A stretch of 64,000 bases of DNA from Gp6-AA40 sp035649635 (GCA_035649635.1 DASRJE010000059.1:27113-91112), one strand, 5' to 3'. Positions 50,836 through 59,798 are shown, numbered from the stretch's first letter. A program made the numbers and translations. Notes: generated from the letters alone by a model not told the origin.

Positions 50836-52122
50836 TTGACGGGCGAGGCTATCGAAGAAACCAGCACACGTTATGAGGGCTGGCTGGTCGCCGTCGCTTC
50901 GGGCGTTGGCGTCTTCGTCAGCTTCGCCTCGCTGCTCGTCTACACGTTCGGCATCTTCCTGAAACCGCTGACCGAAGAGTTCGGCTGGTCGCGCGAGTCC
51001 GTGTCGGCTGCGTTCGGCATCGCCGCGATGACTGTCGCGGTGTGTTCGCCCCTGCTCGGTTATCTGCTCGATCGCTTCAACCCACGCAGGATCATCGTGC
51101 CCTGCCTGACGATCTTCGGTGGCGCATTCGCCTCGCTGGCGCTCCTCACGCCGCACCTCTGGCACTTCTACGCCGTGTTCCTGGTCCTGGGCATCGTCGG
51201 CAACGGAACCGCCCAGATGGCCTATTCACGGGCCGTCTCGAGCTGGTTCGATCGGCGCCGCGGAGCAGCATTGGCCCTTGTCATGTCGGGCGGCGCGCTC
51301 GGCGCCATGGTGCTTCCAGCGCTTGCTGAAGCCCTGATCGACCAGATCGGCTGGCGGGGCGCGTTTCTCGTGCTGGGGTCGATGGTCCTCGTTTTCGGTG
51401 TCCCGACAGTGGCGGCTTGCATTCACCAACGACCGGCGACTCCCACATCCAATCACACCGGAGCAACTGGTTCGACGGTGCGGGAGGCACTGTCGACACG
51501 CGCATTCTGGACATTCGTCACCGTGTTGTTCTGCAGTTCCATCGCGCAGAACGGCGCGCTCACCCATCTTTCGGCGCTGCTGACGGATCGCGGTGTCGCG
51601 GCCTCTGGCGGCGCGCTCGCCTTGTCAGCAATGGGAGGTGCAAGTCTCGTCGGCCGGCTCGCGACCGGATGGATACTCGATCGATTCTTCGCCGCCCGCG
51701 TCTCGTTCGTGTTGCTGGCGATGGCGGCGCTTGGAACATACCTGCTGGCGGGAGCAGATTCGCTGGCGATGGGAGTCGTCGCAGCAGTGCTGATCGGGCT
51801 CGGCATGGGCGGTGAAGCCGACGTCACGCCGTATCTCCTCTCGCGCTATTTCGGGCTCAAGTCGTTCTCGATGCTCTACGGTCTCACGTGGACGTTCTAT
51901 GCCGTCGCGGGAGCGATCGGTCCGATTCTGATGGGCAAGGCATTCGACGTAACGGGATCGTACCAGGCGCTGCTTGTACAACTCGCGCTCGCTACCTTCG
52001 CCGTCGCGGTGCTCATGCTGTTCCTGCCTCGCTATTCGGCACTGAAATCGACGTCGGTCGCGGCTCAGTCCAACAACGAAAACTCAGCGTTACATTCCAA
52101 ACAGGCCCGAGCGGGCCTCTGA
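50836..52122 (+). CDS. Major facilitator superfamily transporter
   Basis: MFS permease (428 aa) with 12 predicted helices, resembling the oxalate/formate-antiporter or monocarboxylate-type group (GWLVAVASGVGVFVSFASLLVYTFGIFLKPLTEEFGWSRESVS). The start is TTG at 50836, with GGAGG 9 bp upstream. The loop 2-3 signature is present as LLGYLLDRFNPRRI, and the second-half copy is GRLATGWILDRF. Substrate probably an organic anion by family resemblance. A GC-rich hairpin overlaps the last codons. Confidence 0.88.
   Translation: MTGEAIEETSTRYEGWLVAVASGVGVFVSFASLLVYTFGIFLKPLTEEFGWSRESVSAAFGIAAMTVAVCSPLLGYLLDRFNPRRIIVPCLTIFGGAFASLALLTPHLWHFYAVFLVLGIVGNGTAQMAYSRAVSSWFDRRRGAALALVMSGGALGAMVLPALAEALIDQIGWRGAFLVLGSMVLVFGVPTVAACIHQRPATPTSNHTGATGSTVREALSTRAFWTFVTVLFCSSIAQNGALTHLSALLTDRGVAASGGALALSAMGGASLVGRLATGWILDRFFAARVSFVLLAMAALGTYLLAGADSLAMGVVAAVLIGLGMGGEADVTPYLLSRYFGLKSFSMLYGLTWTFYAVAGAIGPILMGKAFDVTGSYQALLVQLALATFAVAVLMLFLPRYSALKSTSVAAQSNNENSALHSKQARAGL
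52103..52118 (+). terminator. Hairpin at the 3' end of the MFS gene
   Basis: AGGCCC GAGC GGGCCT is a perfect 6-bp stem with a tetraloop inside the last codons of the MFS gene. No U-tract follows, so intrinsic termination is uncertain. Confidence 0.35.
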
Positions 52123-52225
52123 GCAGCCGGAAGACCGGCGTCCGTCGGCGCGAGATGTGCTTGGTCCACTCTGCAACGAGTCGCGGCTCCAGAAATGGCA
52201 GAGTGCTCGTACAAAGCGGGGGACT

Positions 52226-53281
52226 ATGAAACCCTCTCCAATTGCAAGTTCGATCGCGTTCGTCATGGTCCTGGGCGGCTGGATGTGGTCCGCTCTTCCG
52301 GTTAGCGGGCAGCAGACGAGCGGGTTGCCTGGCCGCCTCGGTGAGTACGTGACCAGGCACGTCAACTTGACCGCGGACACTCACCAGCGGCTGTTGCGGG
52401 GAGAGCCGGTTACCAAGCTGTTGCCGAGTGACGCATCAACAGAGGTTGCAATCTTCGGCGCTGTCTGGATCAAGGCGCCAGTCTCCGCGTATATCGCGGC
52501 CGTGAAAGACATCGAGCAACTCGAAAAGGGTCCGAATTTCCTGGTCACCAAGCGAATCAGCGATCCGCCCCGGTCGGAAGACTTCGCCCGGCTCACCTTG
52601 CCGGCTGAAGACATCAGAGACTTGAAAAGCTGCAAGGTCGGAGATTGCGAACTGAAACTCGGCGAGGACGCGCTGCTCCGAATGCAGAAGGAAGTTGATT
52701 GGTCGAAGCCGTTGCCGCAGGTGACATCACAGGTAGAGACGCTGTTCAGAACCATGGCTTTCGAATACGTCACCCGCTACCAGCAGGCAGGTGACGAGGC
52801 GCTCGCCGCTTATCGAGACATGAACAGGCCAACGTTCGTCGCGCAGGAATTCAAGACGATGATCGATCAGATTCCGCTGCTGACCGATTATCTGCCGCGG
52901 CTGAAGACGTATCTGCTCGGGTACCCCAAGGCGTCGCTTCCAGATGCCGAGTCGTTCTTCTATTGGCAGTCGGCGAAGTTCGGGTTGAAGCCTACGCTTC
53001 GCATCAACCACGTCGTCATCACCCAGCCACCCGAAGGAGCGGCAGTGGCGACGAAGATGCTCTATGCCAATCATTATTTCTGGACTGCCATCGAGCTCCG
53101 GTTGCTGGTCCCCGATTCCGCACGGGGTCCGGGATTCTGGTTCGCTAGCATCAATCAGAGCCGCTCGGATGGCTTGAGCGGCTATCTGGGTCCCGTTATT
53201 CGCGCCAAGGTACGGGACGAAGCACAAAAGGGCATGGAAGCGGCTCTCAAGGCGGCCAAGGCCTCGCTCGAGAAACCCTGA
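52226..53281 (+). CDS. Exported protein of unknown function
   Basis: I do not recognise the family. The 351-aa product has a signal peptide (MKPSPIASSIAFVMVLGG, cleavage near VSGQ), no further membrane helices, and two cysteines (SCKVGDCEL) that could form a small disulfide loop. It seems all alpha/beta with segments such as TKLLPSDASTEVAIFGAVWIKAPVSAYI and RINHVVITQPPEGAAVATKMLYANHYFWTAIELRLLV, and ends with a long amphipathic Ala/Lys helix. The ATG at 52226 follows AGCGGGGG. It stands between the MFS and Uma2 genes on the same strand without close spacing. Confidence 0.7.
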   Translation: MKPSPIASSIAFVMVLGGWMWSALPVSGQQTSGLPGRLGEYVTRHVNLTADTHQRLLRGEPVTKLLPSDASTEVAIFGAVWIKAPVSAYIAAVKDIEQLEKGPNFLVTKRISDPPRSEDFARLTLPAEDIRDLKSCKVGDCELKLGEDALLRMQKEVDWSKPLPQVTSQVETLFRTMAFEYVTRYQQAGDEALAAYRDMNRPTFVAQEFKTMIDQIPLLTDYLPRLKTYLLGYPKASLPDAESFFYWQSAKFGLKPTLRINHVVITQPPEGAAVATKMLYANHYFWTAIELRLLVPDSARGPGFWFASINQSRSDGLSGYLGPVIRAKVRDEAQKGMEAALKAAKASLEKP

Positions 53282-53458
53282 CGCAGGCGTGACGGCAACG
53301 GTCGGGTCATTTTTGTTCTCGACCTTCCGGCGCAGTTCTTCCATCGTTCTCGTCCAATTGTGACCGCAGAATCTGCACGTTTCGAAACACGAATGTTGGA
53401 ACTCATCGTATTTCTTGACGGCATGCGTCTCGCACTTGATCGCCGGCAGGAGAGGACG

Positions 53459-54064
53459 ATGTACGATGAGCGCACGGAGGACAGATTCGTGGAACGGCCG
53501 GCTTCGCGCGACACGCGGCTTACCTACGACGACTTCGTGCTCTTCCCGGACGACGGGATGCGGCACGAAATCATCGACGGAGAGCATTACGTGACGCCGA
53601 GTCCCAACCCGCGTCACCAGATGCTGATCGGCCGACTCCATTTCGAAATCGAATCGTGGCTCAGACAGCATCCGCAGGCAGGGCAGGTGTTTCTCTCGCC
53701 GCTCGACGTGCTTTTCACGCGCTGGGATATCGTCGAACCGGACCTTCTCTTTATCGCCGGCGACCAGACCGCAATTCTCACCGACAAGAACGTCCAGGGG
53801 CCACCGGCGCTCGTCGTCGAGATCATGTCGCGCGGGACGCGCAAGCGGGATGAAGGAATCAAACAGCGGCTCTTCGATCGAGGCGGCGTACGGGAGTACT
53901 GGCTCGTCGAACCCGAGCGCGATCACATCATTGTCTGGCGGCGCCAGGCGGATGGCTCTTTCCCACGCGTCGCCGAGTTGTCACGCGAACAGCATGACGT
54001 GCTCACCACGCCGCTGCTGGCCGAGCTAAAAATCCCGTTGGTCCAGTTGTTTCCTGAGCGCTAG
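53459..54064 (+). CDS. Uma2-family restriction-endonuclease-fold protein
   Basis: Uma2-like PD-(D/E)XK-fold protein (201 aa). The start at 53459 is set by AGGAGAGG. The family order is clear: RLTYDDFVLFPDDGMRHEIIDGEHYVTPSPNPRHQ, IVEPDLLFI (metal Asp), PPALVVEIMSRGTRKRDEGIKQRLFDRGGVREYWLVEPE (Glu and Lys of the active site). The biological role of Uma2 proteins is unknown; they occur in many copies in cyanobacteria and soil bacteria. It converges on the permease gene with 20 bp between stops. Confidence 0.9.
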   Translation: MYDERTEDRFVERPASRDTRLTYDDFVLFPDDGMRHEIIDGEHYVTPSPNPRHQMLIGRLHFEIESWLRQHPQAGQVFLSPLDVLFTRWDIVEPDLLFIAGDQTAILTDKNVQGPPALVVEIMSRGTRKRDEGIKQRLFDRGGVREYWLVEPERDHIIVWRRQADGSFPRVAELSREQHDVLTTPLLAELKIPLVQLFPER

Positions 54065-54084
54065 CAAGCGTCCACGCCCCACGT

Positions 54085-56760
54085 TCAGGGTTCTGCCAGC
54101 GACTGCATCGGGCTGACGCGAACGGCGCGGAACGCAGGCACAGCGCACGCGAGCAGAGCAATCGAAAACAAGGCGGCCGCTCCAGCCGCATACGTTGGCG
54201 GATCGGTTGCGCTGATCTCGAACAGAAGCGTCGCCACCGCGCGCGTCGCTGCCAATGCCGCAATCAGCCCGATCGCAATCCCGATTACCGCCAGCACCGC
54301 ACCATGTCGCACCACCATCACCAGCACGGACCGTGGCGTTGCACCCAGCGCGAGGCGTAATCCGATCTCTGGCGTGCGGTGAGTCACGAAGTACGCGATG
54401 ACGCCGTAAATCCCGACCGCCGCGAGAACCAGACCGGCGGCTGCCAGCAACGTCAGCAGCCCGGTAATGAATCGCGTGCCGGCCGCTTCGGCACCGAGCG
54501 CCTCTCTCATCGTGGCTACGTCGTAGAGAGGCAGCGACGAATCTATCGCTCGGAGCGCCGCGCGGAGGGACGAGGCATGAACGGCCGGATCATCGGCGCT
54601 GCGCACGACGATTGCCATGCTGCGTTGGAAGGCATTCCACGCCATGACCGGCGCTTGCGTGTACGGAAGGAAAAGCTCGGGCCTCGGCGGCGTGTCGGGA
54701 CCGAAGCTTCGAACGTCCCCGACCACGCCGACCACCTCCCGCCACTCAGGCTTGTCGGCTTCTCGCGTCCATGTCGAAAGGCGTTTCCCGATCGGGTCTT
54801 CGCCGGGCCAGGCGAGACTGGCCAATCGTTCGTTGATGACGACGACCGGTGGTGCTCCAACCGCCATGTCGGCCGCCGTCATCGCGCGGCCACGCACGAG
54901 CACCATGCCGATCGCTTCCACGTAGTCTTCGGTGATCAGGCGGATGGCCGGGCTCACAGCTGAACCTGGCGAGAACGGTTGACCCTCGATCTGTACGGAT
55001 GCATCGGGGCCTCCTCCCATGAGCGGAATGCCCGTGGATGCACCCGCGCGCTGGATTCCTGGCACCGCTCGCGTTTGTTCGAGGATGCGCCGATAGGCAT
55101 CCGCCACCGAGTCGTCGACGGCGTATCGTTCCGGCGGCAACGCCAGACGAGCGCTCAGCACTCCGCGGACGTCAAAGCCGAGAGGTACTTGCTGAAGACG
55201 CCACGCACTACGGATGAACAGCCCGGCACCAACAAGGAGCACGACAGCGACCGCTATCTCCCCAACCACGAGCACACCGCGAAGTGTGTCGCGTCCGGAG
55301 GCGCGGAGCGAACTCCGGGAGCCATCGCGCAGTGACATCAGCAGGTTCTCGCGCGCGGCGCGCAGCGCGGGCGCGAGGCCAAACACCAGGCCGGTGAGCA
55401 GCGTGATGCCAAGAGCGAAGAGCAATACCTCCGGCTGAAGACCTGCGTTGTGCAGGCGGGGTACGGTCCGCGGCCCAAAGCTCACGAACAGCCGGATACC
55501 GAGATACGCCAGTCCGACACCAGCGATGCCGCCGGCCAACGCGAGCACCACGCTCTCGGTCAGGAGTTGCCGGACGATGCGCCACCGGCCGCCGCCGATG
55601 GCAGAGCGAATCGCGATCTCCCGTCGACGTGTGGTGGCGCGTGCGAGCAACAGGTTGGCCACGTTGACGCACCCGATTAGCAACACGAAAATCACCGATC
55701 CCAGGACGACATACAGCGGTGTGCGGAAATCACCGAACATCACGTCGCTGTAAGACCGGACGTTTACACCCCGTCCTTCCATGTTCTTCGGCTCGCGTTG
55801 CGCGATCCCACGCGTGACGCGCTCCATGTCGGCCTGCGCCGCATTGCGGCTTACACCGGCCTTGAGCTTGGCGATCACGGTAAACGAATGCGCCCCGTAG
55901 TTGGCGCGCTGCTGCGGGGAGAAGACAAGCGGCGCAAGGACCTCCGGAGCCAACCGCGTCAGATTCGTCTCGGGTGGGGCAATGCCGACGACGGTATGCG
56001 CCTGACCGTTGAGACGAATCGTTCGACCGACAATCGACGGGTCGCCGGCGAAGCGCCGCCGCCACAAGCCGTCACCGAGCACGACCAGCCGGGCGTCGCG
56101 CGCGACATCCGCTTCCGAGAAATACGCGCCAAGAACAGGCGGGATCTGCAGCGCGCGGAAATAACCCGGTGTGACTCGTACTCCACTGATACGCTCCGGT
56201 TCGCCGTCGGAGAGATTGAATGTTGCACGCGTCAGCGCGGCAGTGTGCTCGAACACGTCGCCTTGTTCGGTCCAGTCGTGGAAGTGGCCGACCGACGCGC
56301 TTCCCTGCCGGAACTGCCGCCACGTTTCGTACACAAACACCAGGCGATCGCTGTCAGCCCAGGGGAGCGGACGCAGCAGGACTGCGTTCAGCACGCTGAA
56401 GATGGCAACAGTTGCGCCGATCCCAAGCGCAATGGTGATCATGAGCACGGCCGTCAGTACCGGACTGACGATCAACTGCCGCAGCGCAAACCGGAGATCG
56501 TGACGCCAGTCAGCCCACCATTGTGTTCGTTGCATCGTCCTCTCCCGCTCTTCTGCGAGTGTTCGGCAGATGGCTTTGACCTGCTGGATATCACCGAAGC
56601 CGCGCAGTGCCTCTTCGCGTGCCGCCTTCGGCGAAAACCCTTGTGCCACCAGCTCGTCGACGCGTGTCTCCACGTGAAACGCGAACTCGTCGTCAACGTC
56701 AGCGCCAGGGTCAGACCCCCAGAACCGGAGATAGCGACGCCACAACGGCGTCGCGCTCAT
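54085..56760 (-). CDS. MacB/FtsX-type ABC permease with permease-prefix domain (PadR-linked ADOP)
   Basis: Large permease (891 aa). Residues about 1-75 form the permease-prefix domain (DDEFAFHVETRVDELVAQGFSPKAAREEALRGFGDIQQV) that marks PadR-associated members. Two MacB/FtsX units follow, with VLMITIALGIGATVAIFSVLNAVLLRPLP, FVLLIGCVNVANLLLARATTRRREIAIRSAIGGGRWRIVRQL and IYGVIAYFVTHRTPEIGLRLALGATPRSVLVM. The ATG at 56760 overlaps the padR stop (ATGA). So this transporter is coupled to and presumably repressed by its own PadR regulator, consistent with inducible efflux. Confidence 0.9.
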   Translation of the reverse strand: MSATPLWRRYLRFWGSDPGADVDDEFAFHVETRVDELVAQGFSPKAAREEALRGFGDIQQVKAICRTLAEERERTMQRTQWWADWRHDLRFALRQLIVSPVLTAVLMITIALGIGATVAIFSVLNAVLLRPLPWADSDRLVFVYETWRQFRQGSASVGHFHDWTEQGDVFEHTAALTRATFNLSDGEPERISGVRVTPGYFRALQIPPVLGAYFSEADVARDARLVVLGDGLWRRRFAGDPSIVGRTIRLNGQAHTVVGIAPPETNLTRLAPEVLAPLVFSPQQRANYGAHSFTVIAKLKAGVSRNAAQADMERVTRGIAQREPKNMEGRGVNVRSYSDVMFGDFRTPLYVVLGSVIFVLLIGCVNVANLLLARATTRRREIAIRSAIGGGRWRIVRQLLTESVVLALAGGIAGVGLAYLGIRLFVSFGPRTVPRLHNAGLQPEVLLFALGITLLTGLVFGLAPALRAARENLLMSLRDGSRSSLRASGRDTLRGVLVVGEIAVAVVLLVGAGLFIRSAWRLQQVPLGFDVRGVLSARLALPPERYAVDDSVADAYRRILEQTRAVPGIQRAGASTGIPLMGGGPDASVQIEGQPFSPGSAVSPAIRLITEDYVEAIGMVLVRGRAMTAADMAVGAPPVVVINERLASLAWPGEDPIGKRLSTWTREADKPEWREVVGVVGDVRSFGPDTPPRPELFLPYTQAPVMAWNAFQRSMAIVVRSADDPAVHASSLRAALRAIDSSLPLYDVATMREALGAEAAGTRFITGLLTLLAAAGLVLAAVGIYGVIAYFVTHRTPEIGLRLALGATPRSVLVMVVRHGAVLAVIGIAIGLIAALAATRAVATLLFEISATDPPTYAAGAAALFSIALLACAVPAFRAVRVSPMQSLAEP

Positions 56761-57095
56761 GACGCCGGCTGCTGTTTGGCGCCGAGCACGCGCGCCACCG
56801 CGTGGGCGAAATTGGACCAGGTGTCGGCGTTCTTGTGCAGTTGCCGGCGCCCTTCGGTGGTGAGGCGGTAGTACTTCGCGCGACGCTGGTTGTCTGACAC
56901 GCCCCAGGAGGCCTCGACCCACCCCTTCTTCTCGATCCGATACAGCGCCGGGTAGAGCGAGCCCTCTTCGATCCGCAACTCGTTGCCGCTCAACTGCTCA
57001 ATCCAGCGGCCGATGCCAAAGCCATGCATCGGCCCCCAGCTGAGCGTCTTGAGAATGAGAACCTCGAGCGTTCCGTGCAGCAGCTCTTTCTCCAT
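56757..57095 (-). CDS. PadR-family transcriptional repressor
   Basis: PadR winged-helix regulator (112 aa) of the short class. Opening MEKELLHGTLEVLILKTLSWGPMHGFGIGRWIEQ, then the wing IEEGSLYPALYRIEKKGWVEASWGVSDNQRRAKYYRLTTEGRRQL, and a short C-terminal dimerisation helix. It is coupled to the downstream permease. Two near-identical 17-bp palindromes upstream overlap a good promoter, so it most likely represses its own operon until a ligand binds. Confidence 0.95.
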   Translation of the reverse strand: MEKELLHGTLEVLILKTLSWGPMHGFGIGRWIEQLSGNELRIEEGSLYPALYRIEKKGWVEASWGVSDNQRRAKYYRLTTEGRRQLHKNADTWSNFAHAVARVLGAKQQPAS

Positions 57096-57105
57096 GACGC
57101 AGGCT

Positions 57106-57157
57106 CCCTAGATTATCTAGGGCGCAGCATACGCCATCTCCCCTAGATAATCAAGGG
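57106..57157 (-). promoter_or_regulatory. Promoter and two operator palindromes of the padR-permease operon
   Basis: On the minus strand, TTGATT (57154-57149) and TATGCT (57131-57126) are separated by 17 bp, a good sigma-70 promoter. Site 1, CCCTAGATTATCTAGGG (57106-57122), is a perfect 8+1+8 palindrome over the predicted transcription start and the ribosome site. Site 2, CCCTAGATAATCAAGGG (57141-57157), has one mismatch and covers the -35 box. Centres are 35 bp apart, between three and four helical turns. Confidence 0.75.
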
Positions 57158-57218
57158 AGCAAAATTCCTCCCGGATCTCCCGCGATCGGATGCTCACCTG
57201 AGGTTATTGTTTAGAGGC

Positions 57219-58439
57219 ATGACTCACACCAGGTTGGTCGCTTTCGTTCTGTTTGTTGTCGCGTTGGCGCCTGTTGCCGCGCAGGATTGGCCGCAGTGGC
57301 GCGGCGCCGCCCGTGACGGCGTGATTCGGGGATTTCGTGAGCCGGCGTCGTGGCCGATGACGCTGACCAAGCGGTGGAACATCGATGTCGGAACCGGCTA
57401 CGCCACGCCGCTCGTCGTCGGCGACCGAATTTACGTATTCACGCGACAGGGCGACAACGAGGTCATGACGGCACTCGACGCGGCCTCGGCCAAGGTCATC
57501 TGGCGGACGAGTTATCCGGCGCCGTTCAAGATGAACCCCGCGACGGCGCCACACGGGCCGGGACCGAAATCAACACCGACGTTCGCCGCGAACCGGCTGT
57601 TCACGCTCGGCATCAGCGGCATCGTGACCGCTTTTGACGCGACGAGCGGGAAACAACTCTGGCAAAGGCCTGCAGATCCAGTCGAGCCGCTGTATCACAC
57701 GGCGATGTCTCCACTGGTCGTTGGCAACCAGATGATCCTCCACGTCGGTGGACACGATAACGGCGCGTTAACGGCCTTCGATGTGGCGACGGGGAAAGTC
57801 CGCTGGAGCTGGAAGGGTGATGGGCCGGCTTACGGATCCCCGATGTTGTTCGACCTCGCGGGCACGCCGCAGGTCGTGACGTTCACGCAGAAGAATTTCG
57901 TCGGCGTCTCGCTCGAGGATGGCAAGCTGCTGTGGCGTCGCCCATTTACCACGCCGAGTTCGACCACCAGTCAGACGCCGATTCTTTACCAGGACAGCGT
58001 GATCCAGATGGGGCGCGACAACGGCGTGATCGCGTTTCGCGTGAAGCCTGGCAGCGGCGAGTGGGCCACAGCCGACACGTGGAACATCAAGGAAGTGTCA
58101 TCGCACATGAGCGACGCCATCGCCGTGGACAACGTGCTCTTCGGCCTCTCTCATCTGAACAGTGGACAGTATTTCGCGCTCGATCTCGATTCCGGCAAGG
58201 TGCTGTGGAAGAGCGATCCGCGGCAGGCGAATCATGCCGCCATCGCGCGCTCGGGAAATACGATCTTCTCGCTCGAGGACGACAGCGAGCTCGTGGTCGT
58301 GCGCCTCAACCGCGAGAAGTTCGACGCCGTCGCGCGTTACAAGGTCGCGACTAGCGACACCTGGACGCAGCCTGTCATTTCAGGCAATCGGATCTTCGTC
58401 AAGGACATCTCGTCGCTGACACTCTGGACGATCGATTGA
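57219..58439 (+). CDS. Exported PQQ-binding-like beta-propeller protein
   Basis: Exported propeller (406 aa) with signal peptide MTHTRLVAFVLFVVALAPVAA, then the DWPQWRGAARDGVIRGF opening typical of quinoprotein-like propellers with no shown enzyme activity. Repeats include LDAASAKVIWRTSYPAPF, FDATSGKQLWQRPADP, FDVATGKVRWSWKGDG and LDLDSGKVLWKSDPRQ. No Ca/PQQ catalytic Asp pattern as in the 7976 gene. ATG 57219 lies just behind AGAGG; TTG 57207 is possible. Divergent from padR, so its promoter region abuts the PadR operators and it could be controlled by them. Confidence 0.82.
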   Translation: MTHTRLVAFVLFVVALAPVAAQDWPQWRGAARDGVIRGFREPASWPMTLTKRWNIDVGTGYATPLVVGDRIYVFTRQGDNEVMTALDAASAKVIWRTSYPAPFKMNPATAPHGPGPKSTPTFAANRLFTLGISGIVTAFDATSGKQLWQRPADPVEPLYHTAMSPLVVGNQMILHVGGHDNGALTAFDVATGKVRWSWKGDGPAYGSPMLFDLAGTPQVVTFTQKNFVGVSLEDGKLLWRRPFTTPSSTTSQTPILYQDSVIQMGRDNGVIAFRVKPGSGEWATADTWNIKEVSSHMSDAIAVDNVLFGLSHLNSGQYFALDLDSGKVLWKSDPRQANHAAIARSGNTIFSLEDDSELVVVRLNREKFDAVARYKVATSDTWTQPVISGNRIFVKDISSLTLWTID

Positions 58440-58451
58440 TTGATTGATTGA

Positions 58452-58477
58452 GTAGCGGCGGGTCTTTAGACCCGCCG
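58452..58477. repeat. GTAG-headed REP-like hairpin between convergent genes
   Basis: GTAG (58452-58455) is followed by CGGCGGGTC TTTA GACCCGCCG (58456-58477), a perfect 9-bp stem with a tetraloop. It lies 13 bp after the propeller stop and 10 bp before the MarC stop and may terminate both. A short ATTG tandem run (58433-58450) precedes it. Confidence 0.6.
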
Positions 58478-58486
58478 TCGACGTCC

Positions 58487-59149
58487 TCAATTGCGCAGTC
58501 CCGATGACTCGATCAAGCCGACGATGCCGCCCCAGAGAATAGAGATCGCTACACAAAGAAGAATGAACGCTGAAAGGCGGAGAAACACGCTGGTGCCCGT
58601 CTCGCCGAGCCATGCGATCAACCGCGACGCAAAACGAAAACTCAAATAGACGGTTCCAGCGACGATCGCAATGCTGACCATGTCGGCGATCACGCGGCCG
58701 GCCACAAAGAGGCGCTCTCCGTCGCGGGCGCCGAGCGTGATGGCAATCGAGATCGAGCCAGGACCAACCGTCAACGGGAACGTCAGCGGATAGAAGCCGC
58801 GGCGACCGATCTCGCGGTGCCAGGCATCCACGACCGCCGTCGGCGGCGGTGTTTCGCGCTCGTCACGGGCGTGCAGCAGGCGCCAGCCCGACGCGAGCAG
58901 CACCAGCCCGCCCGCGACACGCACGACCGGCAGGGAGATGCCGAAGAAGGCCAGCACGTACGATCCCACCACCATCGCGGCGGCAAGGAGCACGAACGCG
59001 TTGCGTGCGACCACGCTCGCGAGGTGCCGGCGTGCCTGCGCCGGGAGGTCGGCCGACATGGCGAGAAAGATGGGCGCCGCGCCAAGAGGGTTGACGATCG
59101 GCAGCAGTGCGGCGAACGTCACCAGTCCGGATTCGAGGATCTCGAGCAT
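58487..59149 (-). CDS. MarC family integral membrane protein
   Basis: MarC/UPF0056 protein (220 aa) with six predicted helices. Signatures are ALLPIVNPLGAAPIFLAMSADLP, AGGLVLLASGWRLLHA and FPLTVGPGSISIAITLGA. Function of the family is not settled (once linked to antibiotic resistance). The cytoplasmic loop near residue 100 is charged (ARDERETPPP). No operon partner. Confidence 0.9.
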   Translation of the reverse strand: MLEILESGLVTFAALLPIVNPLGAAPIFLAMSADLPAQARRHLASVVARNAFVLLAAAMVVGSYVLAFFGISLPVVRVAGGLVLLASGWRLLHARDERETPPPTAVVDAWHREIGRRGFYPLTFPLTVGPGSISIAITLGARDGERLFVAGRVIADMVSIAIVAGTVYLSFRFASRLIAWLGETGTSVFLRLSAFILLCVAISILWGGIVGLIESSGLRN

Positions 59150-59798
59150 GCGTGGTCGTCGAAGTATCGCTGAATCTGATGAGCGCGACGGCGCAGCTCA
59201 GGTAAGTAGACAGTCCGCCTCCGCGACTGACATCGCGACGGCGACAGCCTTCGCCTGCATGCATGAGCGAAGGCTGGCCTGCCATCCGAAGCTCGTCCTT
59301 CGCGTGCAATCACGAGCGAAGTGATGCCGGTCCTCACGACTTCCCCTCATTCCGCCCCCGTCGTGGAGACATCATTTTGGAATGCGATTCAAGCACCGAG
59401 GGTCTACCCTGGCCCCATTTCTCTGCTACCGGCGTTTGCTGAACATCTCGTCGAACGGACCGACGCAAAGAGCGCAGGCACACCTTGCTTGACGAACGAA
59501 TAATGGTCGCTCCTCGTGATGAGCGAGTGATTTCGAGTCCCCTCGCCTCTGCCGCTAACACGACTGCACGGTTCAATGTTGAATGTTCGGCACCCACAAC
59601 AACCACGTCCCGAAAGTCAACGAGCGTCGTGGCGCCGTCCTTTGTGGGTGTCGAGATCGCATCCTGAAGCTGCCGCGAAGCACCGGCGAATAACGCCAAA
59701 CACGCTCACTCAAGACCGTGCGTCACAACACAGATCAAACACGAGCGTCAGCTGCAAATCGGCTCGGACAGCACGACTCCACGGCTCGTAAATGGTCG
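59150..59798. other. Gene-poor stretch with two hairpins
   Basis: No credible gene was found in these 650 bp; the open frames on both strands are short, lack ribosome sites and resemble nothing I know. Structure is present at the left: CAGCCTTCGC (59245-59254) and GCGAAGGCTG (59267-59276) form a perfect 10-bp stem, followed by a smaller CTTCGC/GCGAAG hairpin near 59296-59320 with related sequence. These may be copies of another dispersed repeat. Confidence 0.5.

Noticed and set aside
56701..56722. AGGGTCAGACCCCC resembling a mobile-repeat hairpin
   Set aside because: It is coding sequence in the permease-prefix domain (GSDPGADVDDE) and is explained by that.
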